Positions 1-8,901 of a DNA stretch of 28,420 nucleotides are shown here, one piece after another (the stretch's first letter is position 1; every line of letters starts with the position of its first letter). The notes beneath the pieces are model-generated. The model worked only from the letters and a program-made list of their open reading frames with translations, was not told where the DNA came from and did no database searches. Position numbers and translations under genes: made by a program. This stretch comes from CAVUUN01 sp964421755. GTDB lineage: Bacteria; Acidobacteriota; UBA6911; RPQK01. The stretch covers positions 1-28,420 of the forward strand of contig CAYQYP010000094.1 of NCBI GenBank assembly GCA_964421755.1, in the 5' to 3' direction.

Positions 1-2912
1 TTCGGCAGGTAATCGCGCACGGTTACCTGCTGGGTCGTCGGTCCCAGTCCCACGTTGGCCACTGTGAACGCGTAGTAGGTTTTCGCTCCGACGAGGAGGT
101 TCTCCGGGTACTCCTGACTGATCTCGAGGTTCGGACCGGCAGTCGGGGCGACATACCCGACTCGAATTTCGTTCTTTTTTGGGTCGCCGCTGCTCGGGCG
201 AAGCAAAACCTGCACGCCGTGCTGAACCTGTTCCTCGTCCGGCCGCCCTGAGCCGAGGCGGAAACCTTCCACGCCCCATCCGGGATCCCCCAGAACGAAA
301 TCAGCGTAATTCGTGTGGCGGACGCTGTACTTCCCTCGAGCGGGAATAACGGCGCTGTTGCCTGACCCCCACCAGCAGAGAGAGCCCGCGGAGCACGGCG
401 CGCCGCTGAAAAGGCCAGAGAAGTAGTTCCAGCCGTCATTGAATTCCTTAACCGGGTCGCGGCCCTGGATGGTCCACGGCCCTTCGAAGGGTGCTGTTCC
501 TCTCAAAACCTCGGTGAGCGTAAACGTGGGCGCGGACTGGTGGGAAAGAGTGGCGTCATAGCTGCCGATGTTCGCCGAGGTCCTCATATCGTCTGTGTCA
601 GTCGGGCCATCCAAAATCACCGGCTTTGGATTCATGTCGACAACAAGAAGTTGATGCTTCGGGCCGAGGCTCGGCTCGTCCCACAAGTTGTCGACCATCG
701 AGTAAGAGAACGGGTAACGAGTGTTGCGGTAGTAAATGAGTGCGCCAGGGATGTTGTAGGGGATGCGCTCCACCTGCATGCCCTCCTCATTTATGTTTTT
801 GACCACCGGAAAAGCCTTCAGAGCGCTGTCGTACTTGCTTTCCGAGCGCCACTCAACCAGGTAGTAACTCGGATAGTCTTCGGCGATAGGAGCGACCAGC
901 CAACCGGGTGACGAATTGGTCCAGTTTGGAAAACTTCCGGTCCCGGATGCCGCTTCAAAATCGTCGATCGGGGTGCCGTCCAACTTCATGTCGTCGACCC
1001 ACCAACCGTAGCCGGTCACATATTCGTCAGTCCTGTAAGCCAATCGGACAGTGACGGACTTGCCGGCCCATGGCGAGAGGTCAAACCGCAGCGGCGAGAA
1101 ACCCCAGCCTGTCAGGCCATGCCCGTACTTGTTGTTCGAGTTGGGATCATCCTCCCGGAACACACCGTCCAGGTCGTCCAACGCGACCCAACTGGTGCCG
1201 TCCTTGACGAGCACGAAACCATAGTCCCAGTCAGTCTCAATATCCCAATTCGAGGCGAACGTCAGCAGGTTGGGCGCTCCGGCGGGCAGGGTCAATGTCC
1301 TATCCAGCGTGATTACGGTGATTACACCCTCTTCCGGCCTATAGCCGGTATAGGCTCCCTTTCCTGCGCCCGCGTAATTCATCATCCAGAGCCTGACCGG
1401 CGGCACGTTGATCCGAACTCCTTTGTATGTCCCGGCCGGGGTGTCCTCGAGTTGCCCAAGCATGATGTCGGCTTGCGGGTCGTCGTGATCCCGCTCGATC
1501 ATCGGTTCGTGCCAGTTACAGAACTCGTCGTCGCCGCACATCGCCATGTAGCGCATCCAGAGTGACATGCCCACCGGTATGCTGCCATTCAAGGGACCGG
1601 CCGAGGAACCGGATCCCCACTCGTCCCAGCCAGCTACCGAGTTGTTCATGTCCTTCGTGTACAAATCGGGGAGACCGAAAAGGTTATGTCCCAGTTCGTG
1701 GACTAAAACGCTCAGGCCGGCGTTCTCGGGCTGTACCGTGTAGGGGCCGACGACGATGTCGTCGTCCGTCGTCGAGGGATTTCCCTCGTAGACTTTGAAG
1801 CCAACTTCCCTCCACTCAGGGTAGTCACGCAGGTCGCTGCTGTGGCTCCAGATGGCAAGCGCGTCGTCCGCCGTCTTCGCTTCTTCCTGACCTATCCCCG
1901 CATGGATCAGCCAGAACGTGTCAACGATTCCATCATCGTTCTTGTCGAACTGGGGCCAGAATGCGCTGGCGCTTGTGTCCGTGAAGTAGTTCGGATTGGC
2001 TTGGTTAAACTTGTTGAGCGTATCGACGACCAGTTGTGCGACCGGCACGTCGCCACCGCCGTCGTTGGAAGAGAGGCTGGGAGCGCCATAATACGCCTGG
2101 CTATGGTCGACCGTGATCCATCCGACGACCTTTCCGGTGAAACTCACATTGCCCGCACCCGCAACGTGATCGTAATAATCCTGAACGGTGTAGCCGGCCA
2201 GGTTGATTCCTTTCTGCCCGTCTTTCGGGTCGGTCAGGTCCATTCGGACTCTTCCCGCGCCTTCGTATCCGAAGATCATCTTTTCGTAGAACGAGGCAAC
2301 CGCGGTTTTTTCTGGCGGGTACCAGACTGAAAAGTTGTCCTGCGCCCCAGGCTCCGGCATCTGTCCTTTGGCCGGTCCGGTCTTGGTTACCGCTTTTTGG
2401 ACAAGCTGATCATTCTCGACCGTGACGTATTGAACGGTATCTGTTCCGCCAAAATCCACGGCCATCGCCAGGATGGCCGCCGAAACGGGCTGTACCGCCG
2501 CCTGAGCAGCGGACTCGGGCATGCCGTTCACGGCCCTGGAGATTCCTCCCCGGCTCTGGTTGAACTCGCGTCGTTCTCGGAATTGTCTGACCGCGTCGGG
2601 CACCTGGTAACCACTCTCTTTGTCGAAGCGGTTGAAGTAATCGCCGACGGCCTTTTCCACCTCTGCCGCCGATGTGCCTTCCTTGATGACGCCGGACTGG
2701 CGTAACCAGTACTCCACCAATTCCGGGCGCGGGTGAACCAGGTGCTGGCGCCCGGTAGGCATTGTCGCGATCGGTTTCATGGCCTTCGGCGCGACGAGGA
2801 CCGGTTTCGGGATCTTAACGGCGTCTTGTTCACCGAAGAGGACACCCGAGCCGAGAAGGAAAAACGAGAAGGACAGCGCAACGAGCGCCACGAGACGACG
2901 AGATACGGTCAT
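1..2912 (-). CDS. Secreted M6-family (immune inhibitor A-like) metalloprotease, C-terminus cut by the window edge
   Basis: I read this frame on the minus strand from an ATG at 2912 to the window edge, with no stop across 970 codons, so the gene continues beyond position 1. The N-terminus is a signal peptide (RR, then a hydrophobic run of about 18 residues), followed by a pro-region of about 120 residues. The zinc motif HELGH is at residues 405-409 and continues NLFGLPD, as in M6 peptidases. About 60 residues before it lies the family block WLIHAGIGQEE with IWSH further on. The region after the catalytic domain is beta-rich, and the last visible stretch (VANVGLGPTTQQVTVRDYLP) looks like a DUF11-type domain. 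A G-rich purine run (GGGGGAG) sits just before the ATG. Expected role is extracellular protein degradation. The family assignment is firm, the substrate is unknown and the total length cannot be told. Confidence 0.9.
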   Translation of the reverse strand, partial: MTVSRRLVALVALSFSFFLLGSGVLFGEQDAVKIPKPVLVAPKAMKPIATMPTGRQHLVHPRPELVEYWLRQSGVIKEGTSAAEVEKAVGDYFNRFDKESGYQVPDAVRQFRERREFNQSRGGISRAVNGMPESAAQAAVQPVSAAILAMAVDFGGTDTVQYVTVENDQLVQKAVTKTGPAKGQMPEPGAQDNFSVWYPPEKTAVASFYEKMIFGYEGAGRVRMDLTDPKDGQKGINLAGYTVQDYYDHVAGAGNVSFTGKVVGWITVDHSQAYYGAPSLSSNDGGGDVPVAQLVVDTLNKFNQANPNYFTDTSASAFWPQFDKNDDGIVDTFWLIHAGIGQEEAKTADDALAIWSHSSDLRDYPEWREVGFKVYEGNPSTTDDDIVVGPYTVQPENAGLSVLVHELGHNLFGLPDLYTKDMNNSVAGWDEWGSGSSAGPLNGSIPVGMSLWMRYMAMCGDDEFCNWHEPMIERDHDDPQADIMLGQLEDTPAGTYKGVRINVPPVRLWMMNYAGAGKGAYTGYRPEEGVITVITLDRTLTLPAGAPNLLTFASNWDIETDWDYGFVLVKDGTSWVALDDLDGVFREDDPNSNNKYGHGLTGWGFSPLRFDLSPWAGKSVTVRLAYRTDEYVTGYGWWVDDMKLDGTPIDDFEAASGTGSFPNWTNSSPGWLVAPIAEDYPSYYLVEWRSESKYDSALKAFPVVKNINEEGMQVERIPYNIPGALIYYRNTRYPFSYSMVDNLWDEPSLGPKHQLLVVDMNPKPVILDGPTDTDDMRTSANIGSYDATLSHQSAPTFTLTEVLRGTAPFEGPWTIQGRDPVKEFNDGWNYFSGLFSGAPCSAGSLCWWGSGNSAVIPARGKYSVRHTNYADFVLGDPGWGVEGFRLGSGRPDEEQVQHGVQVLLRPSSGDPKKNEIRVGYVAPTAGPNLEISQEYPENLLVGAKTYYAFTVANVGLGPTTQQVTVRDYLP

Positions 2913-3138
2913 AGCTCCCCCAAATTCTTCGACTGGAGCACCCCTACCCCCAAGGGAAGTTTCAGAAGTTACGGAGGCTGACGACCGTCCGGTTCACTGC
3001 TCGTCCGAAACTGTTGCATCCAGCCGCAGAGGCGAATCTTATAGCAAGAAGCCCGGCATTTTCACCAAATTAGTGGAGAAAGGGAGTTGTCCTGGACCGC
3101 GGACGAGACGAGGCTGTCGACAAGAGTGGACCGACCGG

Positions 3139-3175
3139 GCGGGACTCGGCAGGAATCGCGCCGCATGCGAAATCG
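3139..3175 (+). repeat. 37-bp dispersed direct repeat, copy 1
   Basis: This begins GCGGGACTCGGCAGGAATCG and ends GCGAAATCG. It is identical over 37 bp to 14157-14193, 11 kb away. Both copies are followed within a few bases by the GGAGCCGCGC module and then by a palindrome with GGAGTGCGG arms, so the repeat is the left part of a larger dispersed element. Confidence 0.85.
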
Positions 3176-3194
3176 TCAGGAGCCGCGCACGAAG

Positions 3195-3434
3195 CGAGGC
3201 TGTTGAAAAAGGGTCGGAGGCGCTTTTTTTGGAGTGCGGCGGCAGAAGGACGCCGGGCTTTATCAGGAGTCCTGGCGACGCCGCTTTGGCCTGTCCGATA
3301 TCGTGCAGGCGTCGATCGTGCGCAGGGGAAAGCGGCGTCGCCTTGAGGCCTGATAATGCGTCGGCCTCTCGTTGCCGCCGCACTCCATAAAGCACTCGGA
3401 ATACACAGACGAGCGAACATTTTCAACAGCCTCG
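3195..3434. repeat. Composite nested palindrome with CGAGGCTGTTGAAAA ends
   Basis: Perfect 15-bp terminal arms (3195-3209 and 3420-3434) enclose two further perfect 14-bp inverted repeats: GGAGTGCGGCGGCA (3231-3244/3373-3386) and GGCGACGCCGCTTT (3274-3287/3329-3342). A TTATCAGG/CCTGATAA pair lies between them. The element carries no gene. Its outer ends resemble those of the composite at 27712-28040, but the inner palindromes are different. Confidence 0.8.
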
Positions 3435-3442
3435 AAGCGAGC

Positions 3443-3545
3443 GAAGCGAGCGAGAGTAAGCGGACCACTCAACATGCCGACGCTGCTCATTGAATTATCA
3501 CGACTTAACGGCTCGGTGGGTGGTCCGCTTACTCTCGCTCGCTTC
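3443..3545. repeat. Palindromic element (26-bp arms, 51-nt loop), copy 1
   Basis: The left arm at 3443-3468 (ending GAGTAAGCGGACCAC) is a perfect 26-bp complement of 3520-3545. The loop contains CGACTTAACGG. The same arm core and a related loop (CGACTTAGCG) recur at 28101-28281, so these are two members of one family. The flank at 3557-3568 carries the inverted GGAGCCGCGC module. It has no coding capacity and resembles a REP/MITE-type non-autonomous element. Confidence 0.85.
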
Positions 3546-3684
3546 ACTCGCTCCTGTGCGCGGCTCCATTTGATCGCTGCCTTCGCTTGACCAAGCTTAA
3601 GGGCCGACATGGAGTCCCAACCGCCTCGGGGACTTTCGACAGCCTCGAGACACCCGCGCTCTTAGGCCATGTGGACGCACTCGT

Positions 3685-5889
3685 TCACCGGCGCGTTTCG
3701 GCCAGAGTAAACTTCGCGAGCAATTGCTCCGTCGCCCGCGCCATCTGGGCCAGGGAATGGGCCAGGTCATTGATACGATTGAGCTCCGCCAGCATCTCCT
3801 TGGCAGCGGCGCCCACTTCCTCGGCGGCGGCCGAATTCTCTTCGGTGATTGCCGTCAACGCCTGCATGATCCCGCCGACTTTACGGGAGAATGCCTGCAT
3901 CTGGGAGACGGATCCGGCAATCGACTGGAGACGATCCTTGTTGATGTCGACCGAATCCCGGATGCCGGTCAGAAGCTTGCCCGCTTGCTCGGCCAGATCC
4001 GCGCCCGCCTGCACCTGTTGCAGCTCGGAGGACATCAGGCCGAGTGCCTCGTCGATTTCCTGCTGTACGCTCTCGACGATCTGTGTGATCTCCCGAGTCG
4101 CCGAACCGCTCCGGTCGCCAAGGCTCCGGATTTCAGAAGCAACGACCGAGAACCCCGCTCCGTAGTCGCCGGCGTGGGCAGCCTCAATCGCCGCGTTTAT
4201 GCCGAGTAGCCGGATCTGGTAAGCGATTGTACCGATGGTTTTGACGATGGTATCAATCCGCTCCGAGCTGGCAGCGAGCCGTTCTACGGTGGTTGCAGTC
4301 TGGGCAACGGAGCTGCGAATCGCCTGCATGCTGTTTAGGGTTCTGCCCACGGATTCCGTTCCGAACTGCGATGCCGAAGAGGCGTCGGCCGCTACCTTGG
4401 AGCCATGTGACGCCTCGCTGCTGACGCCGTCAATCCGGTTAACCAAGGCATCCAGCGACTCATTGGCCTGATTGACCTGGTCGTTCTGTGAAACGGTCGC
4501 CCGGGACACCTGGTCCATTGAGATCTTTACCTGTTCGGTTGCGACCGTGATCTGGTCAATGCTGAGAGCCAGGCCCTGGCTCACCTTCATGAGTTTCTCA
4601 GCCTGTTGGAGACTGAGTAGAACCATGCTGCTCAGTCCGCTCGGCTCGGCGTTGTACGTGATTATCGGTATCCCGCGTTCCGATGCCCGATTGATGTGCG
4701 GAACCATGGCCCGGTCAAAAACACCCACAACAATGGCGTCGTATCCCTGTTGCACGAGCGAATCGAGGACCGGGGCGTACACTTCGGCGCTGACTTTGCC
4801 CTCCAGCCTGTTTCCTTCGGGCACGATCCATTCAGCCGCGGCATTGTAAGGACGGATTTCGCTGTTCGCGTCCTCGACGCCCTGGCGGACGAAGTCCCAG
4901 AAGGAATTCGGAGCCCGACCAAGCACGCCGATTCTCAGGGCCCGGTTCGCCGCCTTCTTGACCGGCCGCGAATACCGGTCATCCGAACCTTCGGGCCGGG
5001 CGGTCCCCCGCCCTTCCTGCCAGAAACGCTGATAATTGTCACGGGTGGCGAGCTCGAGCTCGGTCAGCAGGCGGGGAGTAGCCGGTTGCCACCCTGCCAC
5101 AAGGTGATTGAAAACGTGAATGACCGGCTCGTGTCCCTGCGCGTAGGGGTCCTGTCCCAGAACCGCGGTGATCACGCCGTCTCTGACGCATCGCATGGTG
5201 TCGTCGCCGAAATCGTGCGCGACGATTTTCACCCGGCCAGTCATGCCGGCCTCTTGAACCGCGAGAGCGATTCCGGCCGGAACACCTCCGTGTGTGTAAT
5301 AGATTCCGTCGATCTCACGCCGTTCGGCAAGGATTTTGGCCGCGGCAACGCGGGCGTCTTCGACAGTCATGCCTTCGGTCGCCTCGCAGTAAAAGTGGAC
5401 ACCCGGATACTCGCGGGCCAGCGCCTGGCAGAAGCCCTTTCGCCGCAGCTGGTGCGAGACCATGGCGGGGCGGTATAGGACCGCCACTGTACCGGTTCCG
5501 TTCAGTGCGCGTCCCATGGCCTGGCCGCAAAGATGCCCTTCGAGGAAGGAGTCGGCCCCGACGTAGCAGAGCCGGTGACACGGAGGCTCGGTCGCCGCGT
5601 TCAGGTCCGTGGCGCATTTGCACATCCCCGCCTGCATCTGGTTAAGGACATCCACCAGGCGTTCGTAGCCAGGGTAGTCCTCCCGTCGCAGCGGCTCGGA
5701 AACCATCGAAACACGGGCGGAAAGATCGCCGCTTCCGAGTTCAGAGATCCCCTCATTCAGGGCGACCAGGTCCGACCGGACCAGTTGATCGGCAAAGTCA
5801 ATAAGGCTTCCCAGCGGGTCCTTGCTCGAGCGTGAGTTGTCCACAAGCCACCGGCGGCGGCCGGCGCCTTTGATATCCGATTCAATCAT
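3685..5889 (-). CDS. Soluble methyl-accepting chemotaxis protein with permuted sugar-binding-protein module
   Basis: 734 aa from an ATG at 5889 with a GGGGGAGAG ribosome site; the frame stays open upstream, but no better start was seen. Residues 30-65 (GSGDLSARV) look HAMP-like. Residues 108-265 match the C-terminal lobe of type-1 periplasmic sugar-binding proteins. Residues 318-413 match the N-terminal lobe (IGVLGRAPNSFWDF ... GYDAIVVGV ... GIPIITYN), so the lobes are in reverse order. Residues 430-734 are a coiled-coil MCP signalling domain with the hairpin tip INAAIEAAHAGDYGAGFSVV at 564-583. I see no signal peptide and no membrane helix, so it is probably a cytoplasmic receptor acting through CheW/CheA on flagellar or other output. 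No che genes lie nearby. It is divergent from the rhomboid gene. The ligand is unknown; a sugar or polyol is an inference from the fold. Confidence 0.88.
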   Translation of the reverse strand: MIESDIKGAGRRRWLVDNSRSSKDPLGSLIDFADQLVRSDLVALNEGISELGSGDLSARVSMVSEPLRREDYPGYERLVDVLNQMQAGMCKCATDLNAATEPPCHRLCYVGADSFLEGHLCGQAMGRALNGTGTVAVLYRPAMVSHQLRRKGFCQALAREYPGVHFYCEATEGMTVEDARVAAAKILAERREIDGIYYTHGGVPAGIALAVQEAGMTGRVKIVAHDFGDDTMRCVRDGVITAVLGQDPYAQGHEPVIHVFNHLVAGWQPATPRLLTELELATRDNYQRFWQEGRGTARPEGSDDRYSRPVKKAANRALRIGVLGRAPNSFWDFVRQGVEDANSEIRPYNAAAEWIVPEGNRLEGKVSAEVYAPVLDSLVQQGYDAIVVGVFDRAMVPHINRASERGIPIITYNAEPSGLSSMVLLSLQQAEKLMKVSQGLALSIDQITVATEQVKISMDQVSRATVSQNDQVNQANESLDALVNRIDGVSSEASHGSKVAADASSASQFGTESVGRTLNSMQAIRSSVAQTATTVERLAASSERIDTIVKTIGTIAYQIRLLGINAAIEAAHAGDYGAGFSVVASEIRSLGDRSGSATREITQIVESVQQEIDEALGLMSSELQQVQAGADLAEQAGKLLTGIRDSVDINKDRLQSIAGSVSQMQAFSRKVGGIMQALTAITEENSAAAEEVGAAAKEMLAELNRINDLAHSLAQMARATEQLLAKFTLAETRR

Positions 5890-6023
5890 CTCTCCCCCTG
5901 TCCGGATCAAAATATCGCGAGACCCGGTGGGAAACAATAGGGAACCGCAGCCGCTCGTGTGGTTTGTCGTCAAAATGCGTTACAGTGGTTAGATGCACCC
6001 AGAGTGCGATCACGGAGGTGTCG

Positions 6024-6785
6024 ATGCTCTTTCCGATCGGAGATGACGACCGGCATCTTTCCGGGCCCGCGTACATCACAATCCTGCTGATCGTCTGCAA
6101 CATCATCGTCTTTCTCCTTCAGCTCGCCAATCCCGCGTTGACCTATGGCTGGAGCGTCGTACCTCAGGAGATCACGACCGGGCAGGATTTGATCGGGCAC
6201 ACCCAAATCCAGTCGGGAGCCGAGCGCGTCGAGATTCCCCAGGCGCCGGGGCCGTCACCCATCTACCTGACGCTCCTAGCGGCGATGTTCATGCATGGCG
6301 GGTTTATGCACATCCTGGGCAACATGCTCTACCTCTGGATTTTCGGCGACAATGTCGAGCATCGCTTCGGTGCCATGCCTTTCCTGCTTTTCTATCTGGC
6401 ATCCGGATTCGTCGGGTCCATTGTCCACATCGCCGTCGACCCTCAGTCGACCATACCCAGCCTCGGTGCCTCCGGCGCCATTTCTGGAGTGCTAGGCGCG
6501 TATTTGGTCCTTTTTCCGCGGAACCGCGTCCACGCGGTCATCCTCTACTCGGTGGTCTCCATTCCGGCCATCGCTGCGATCGGACTCTGGATTGTCTTCC
6601 AGTTCGTCAATGGCCTCGGGGCTATTGCAGCGACCGAGCAGACCGGCGGTGTGGCCTACGCCGCGCATATCGGCGGCTTCTTCGCGGGCGTGATCATGGC
6701 CCTCGTGATGCGGTCGATCATCCGGGAGGAACGCCCCAGCGTACTGAGCCGCGCCGAAAGCGTCGACTCGCGGAGACTCTGGTAG
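6024..6785 (+). CDS. Rhomboid-family intramembrane serine protease
   Basis: 253 aa from the ATG at 6024, chosen for its GGAGGTG ribosome site four bases upstream; the frame is open 60 bases further up without a better site. It begins with a short cytoplasmic stretch and a first membrane helix (about residues 16-35). A periplasmic loop follows, then HGGFMHILGNMLYLWIFGDN, then the active-site motif GASGAISG with the nucleophile Ser150. The histidine of the dyad is His215 in AAHIGGFFAG. About six membrane helices are visible, and the long first loop is usual for bacterial rhomboids of this type. It cleaves membrane proteins within the bilayer; the substrate is unknown. It stands alone on the plus strand, divergent from the chemoreceptor with 134 bp between them. 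Confidence 0.93.
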   Translation: MLFPIGDDDRHLSGPAYITILLIVCNIIVFLLQLANPALTYGWSVVPQEITTGQDLIGHTQIQSGAERVEIPQAPGPSPIYLTLLAAMFMHGGFMHILGNMLYLWIFGDNVEHRFGAMPFLLFYLASGFVGSIVHIAVDPQSTIPSLGASGAISGVLGAYLVLFPRNRVHAVILYSVVSIPAIAAIGLWIVFQFVNGLGAIAATEQTGGVAYAAHIGGFFAGVIMALVMRSIIREERPSVLSRAESVDSRRLW

Positions 6786-6805
6786 ATCCGGTAAATCGCC
6801 TGCAC

Positions 6806-6835
6806 TTGATCGGCGAATGCTTCACAAGCTAGAAT
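6806..6835 (+). promoter_or_regulatory. Candidate sigma70-type promoter for the peptidase-MA/TPR gene
   Basis: TTGATC (6806-6811), 18-bp spacer, TAGAAT (6830-6835), with the GTG start at 6858. Matches to consensus are 4/6 and 5/6. It lies just after the rhomboid stop and suggests the next gene is transcribed independently. Confidence 0.5.
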
Positions 6836-6857
6836 CCGCCTCCAAGGGGGACGGACT

Positions 6858-8864
6858 GTGCGGCACGGCTCGAGGATTGTTGTTTCGCTCCTTCTCGTCG
6901 GACTCTTCGTCGGACGGGCAGACCTGCTCGCCGCCGACCAGTGGGTTCGGGTCAGATCCAAGAACTTCGTTCTCGTCGGCAATGCCAAAGAGAAGAAGAT
7001 CCGCCAGGTCGCGGCTCATCTGGAGCAGTTTCGTGCCGGGCTTGGCACCCTTCTCGGACTGAGCGGAGACCCGTCTCCGATCCCCACTATTGTCGTCGTT
7101 TTCAAAGACGACAAGGCTTTCGAGCCCTTCAAACCGATGCAGGGCGGAAAGGTCCTTCCATTGGCGGGTTATTTCCAACCGGGGGAGGATGTGAACTACA
7201 TATCGCTCAGCCCGGAAACCGCTCACGAAAGTCCCTACGCCGTAATCTTCCACGAGTTCGTCCATCAGCTCGTCCACGAGATGATCCCCGACCCGCCTGT
7301 CTGGTTCAATGAAGGACTAGCCGAGTACTACAGCACCTTCGAGGTCGGTCAGGACGGGAAAGAAGTGCGGATCGGCAGGCCGATCGCCAGCCATATCCGG
7401 CTTCTGCGAACCTCATCTGGTTTCCCAATCAGCGCCCTTCTGAATTCGAGCCGCCAGCTGTTCAGTGTGAATGACCGTGAAAGCCGCGGATACAGCTATG
7501 CCCAGGCTTGGGTCTTCGTCCACTACCTCATGCTCGGCAACAAACAGAAGCGACAGCCGCAGTTCGTGGAGTTCGTCCGGGCCTGCGTCGACGGAGGAGA
7601 GGAGCCGGACGAGCATTTTGAACGGGTGTTCAAGGCTGACTACGAGACAATGGAGCAGGAGCTGCAGAGTTACGTTCGCAGCCAGTCATTCCCGTATTCG
7701 ATATATCAACTGAAGGACCGGCTGGAGTTTGAATCGGAGATGACCGCCGAGTCGATTCCGGAAGCGGAAGCGGACTTCTACCTGGGAGATCTCCTGCTGC
7801 ACTGCAATCGGCTCAACCAGGCCGAATCGTACCTTAGGCAGGCGCTATCTCATGACCCTGGTCATGCGAACGCCCACGGTTCGTTCGGGCTGCTCCGGCT
7901 GCGTCAGAACCGGATCCCGGAGGCTCGCAGGGAGCTGGAACAAGCGGTGCGCAGCGACGGCGTGCGTCCGGCCGCTCGCTATTACTACGTCCGCAGCATC
8001 ATGCAGTCGGAAGACAGATGCTGCGATCCCGAGACCAGGGAAATCGTGCTCGCTCAACTCACCAAGGTCATCGAGCAGATGCCCTCGCTTGCCGAACCGT
8101 ACAACCTGCTGGCTTACATGAACCTGACCGCCGGCAAAGACCTCGATCAGGCCATCGAGCTGGTAAAGCGCGGAATCATGCTGCAGCCGCGCCGAAGGGC
8201 ATTCCTCCTGACTCTGGCTCAGCTTCAGCTCAGGAAAGAGGACACGGCCGCCGCCAGGCGGACTATCGAGACGCTTCTGGCCAGCACCCGTGAAGAGAAC
8301 CTGCTCTCATTGGCCCAGAAGGTGATGGAAAACATCGAGGAATTCGAACGCTACAAGCAGATCGAGGCCCAGGCTCGCGAACAAGATGAAGCTGCGGCCG
8401 AGGCCGTGGAGAAGATAGAAGAGCATGCCGGCGTCGAGAAGACCGCCGGAGACGCCACCCAGCCGCCGGCGCAGCAGCTGACCGAAGCAAGGCCGCCGAC
8501 GCCGTCCAGGAAGGCAGCCGGCCCGGCGCCAGGCCGCACGGTCACCGAAAGGCCAGACTGCTTCCCGCCCTTCGTTGACGTGACGGGTCATTTGAAGATC
8601 GAGGGCACGCTCGTCAGGGTGGAAACCCTGACCGGTTCGGTCGACCTGGTCCTTTCGGCCGGAGGCCGGGAATACGTCTTCCAGACACCCGAGGCGGGCA
8701 GTCCCTTGGTTTTCAGTTGTCGTGTGGACCTCGGGAAAGACTTCGATTATTCCGAGCTCCATCACGGGGCGGCTGTTTACTTCCACCCTGCTCCGGGTAC
8801 CAAGTACGCGGGGCGGGCCATCGCGATAGAGATCCTGTCAACCCAGCCATTGCGGGATCGGTAG
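6858..8864 (+). CDS. Secreted peptidase-MA-type (DUF1570-like) metallohydrolase with TPR repeats
   Basis: 668 aa from a GTG at 6858, preceded by AAGGGGG at seven bases. An N-terminal signal peptide ends near LLAAD. Residues 30-270 form a gluzincin-like domain: HEFVH at 132-136 and, about 15 residues on, WFNEGLAEYY, where Glu152 or Glu156 would supply the third zinc ligand. Residues 295-500 contain tetratricopeptide repeats (for example AEADFYLGDLLLHCNRLNQA and following helices). A Glu/Ala/Pro-rich linker (about 505-560) leads to a small beta-rich C-terminal domain (575-668). Proteins of this architecture are common in Acidobacteriota and Planctomycetes. The metallopeptidase motif is clear, but the substrate is unknown. 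The gene is convergent with the CrtI-like oxidoreductase, 37 bp away. Confidence 0.88.
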   Translation: MRHGSRIVVSLLLVGLFVGRADLLAADQWVRVRSKNFVLVGNAKEKKIRQVAAHLEQFRAGLGTLLGLSGDPSPIPTIVVVFKDDKAFEPFKPMQGGKVLPLAGYFQPGEDVNYISLSPETAHESPYAVIFHEFVHQLVHEMIPDPPVWFNEGLAEYYSTFEVGQDGKEVRIGRPIASHIRLLRTSSGFPISALLNSSRQLFSVNDRESRGYSYAQAWVFVHYLMLGNKQKRQPQFVEFVRACVDGGEEPDEHFERVFKADYETMEQELQSYVRSQSFPYSIYQLKDRLEFESEMTAESIPEAEADFYLGDLLLHCNRLNQAESYLRQALSHDPGHANAHGSFGLLRLRQNRIPEARRELEQAVRSDGVRPAARYYYVRSIMQSEDRCCDPETREIVLAQLTKVIEQMPSLAEPYNLLAYMNLTAGKDLDQAIELVKRGIMLQPRRRAFLLTLAQLQLRKEDTAAARRTIETLLASTREENLLSLAQKVMENIEEFERYKQIEAQAREQDEAAAEAVEKIEEHAGVEKTAGDATQPPAQQLTEARPPTPSRKAAGPAPGRTVTERPDCFPPFVDVTGHLKIEGTLVRVETLTGSVDLVLSAGGREYVFQTPEAGSPLVFSCRVDLGKDFDYSELHHGAAVYFHPAPGTKYAGRAIAIEILSTQPLRDR

Positions 8865-8901
8865 AAGCAACTGCGAGACAGCCCGCCAACCGGCCGACCT
8901 C

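Larger units (their letters stand above)
2913..3684. repeat. Gene-free region made of nested inverted repeats
   Basis: No convincing gene lies in these 772 bp. The left part (2913-3100) is the upstream region of the M6 protease, and no clear promoter was found in it. From 3109 to 3640 the DNA is a mosaic of palindromes. An outer pair (CGAGGCTGTCGA at 3109-3120 and its complement near 3634-3645) encloses the 15-bp pair 3195-3209/3420-3434. That pair encloses 3231-3244/3373-3386, which encloses 3274-3287/3329-3342. A separate hairpin lies at 3443-3545. Short open frames here are by-products of the GC-rich repeats. Confidence 0.75.

Noticed and set aside
540..2705. Several plus-strand open frames of 60-160 codons at the left end
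   Set aside because: All lie antisense to the M6 protease frame, which stays open for 970 codons with HELGH in frame.
3039..3610. Overlapping frames on both strands of 72-203 codons
   Set aside because: They arise from palindromic repeats; translations on both strands mirror each other and match no protein family.
3685..5973. Longer form of the chemoreceptor starting at 5973
   Set aside because: The extra 28 residues lack a ribosome site and run into the divergent rhomboid upstream region; the ATG at 5889 has GGGGGAGAG.
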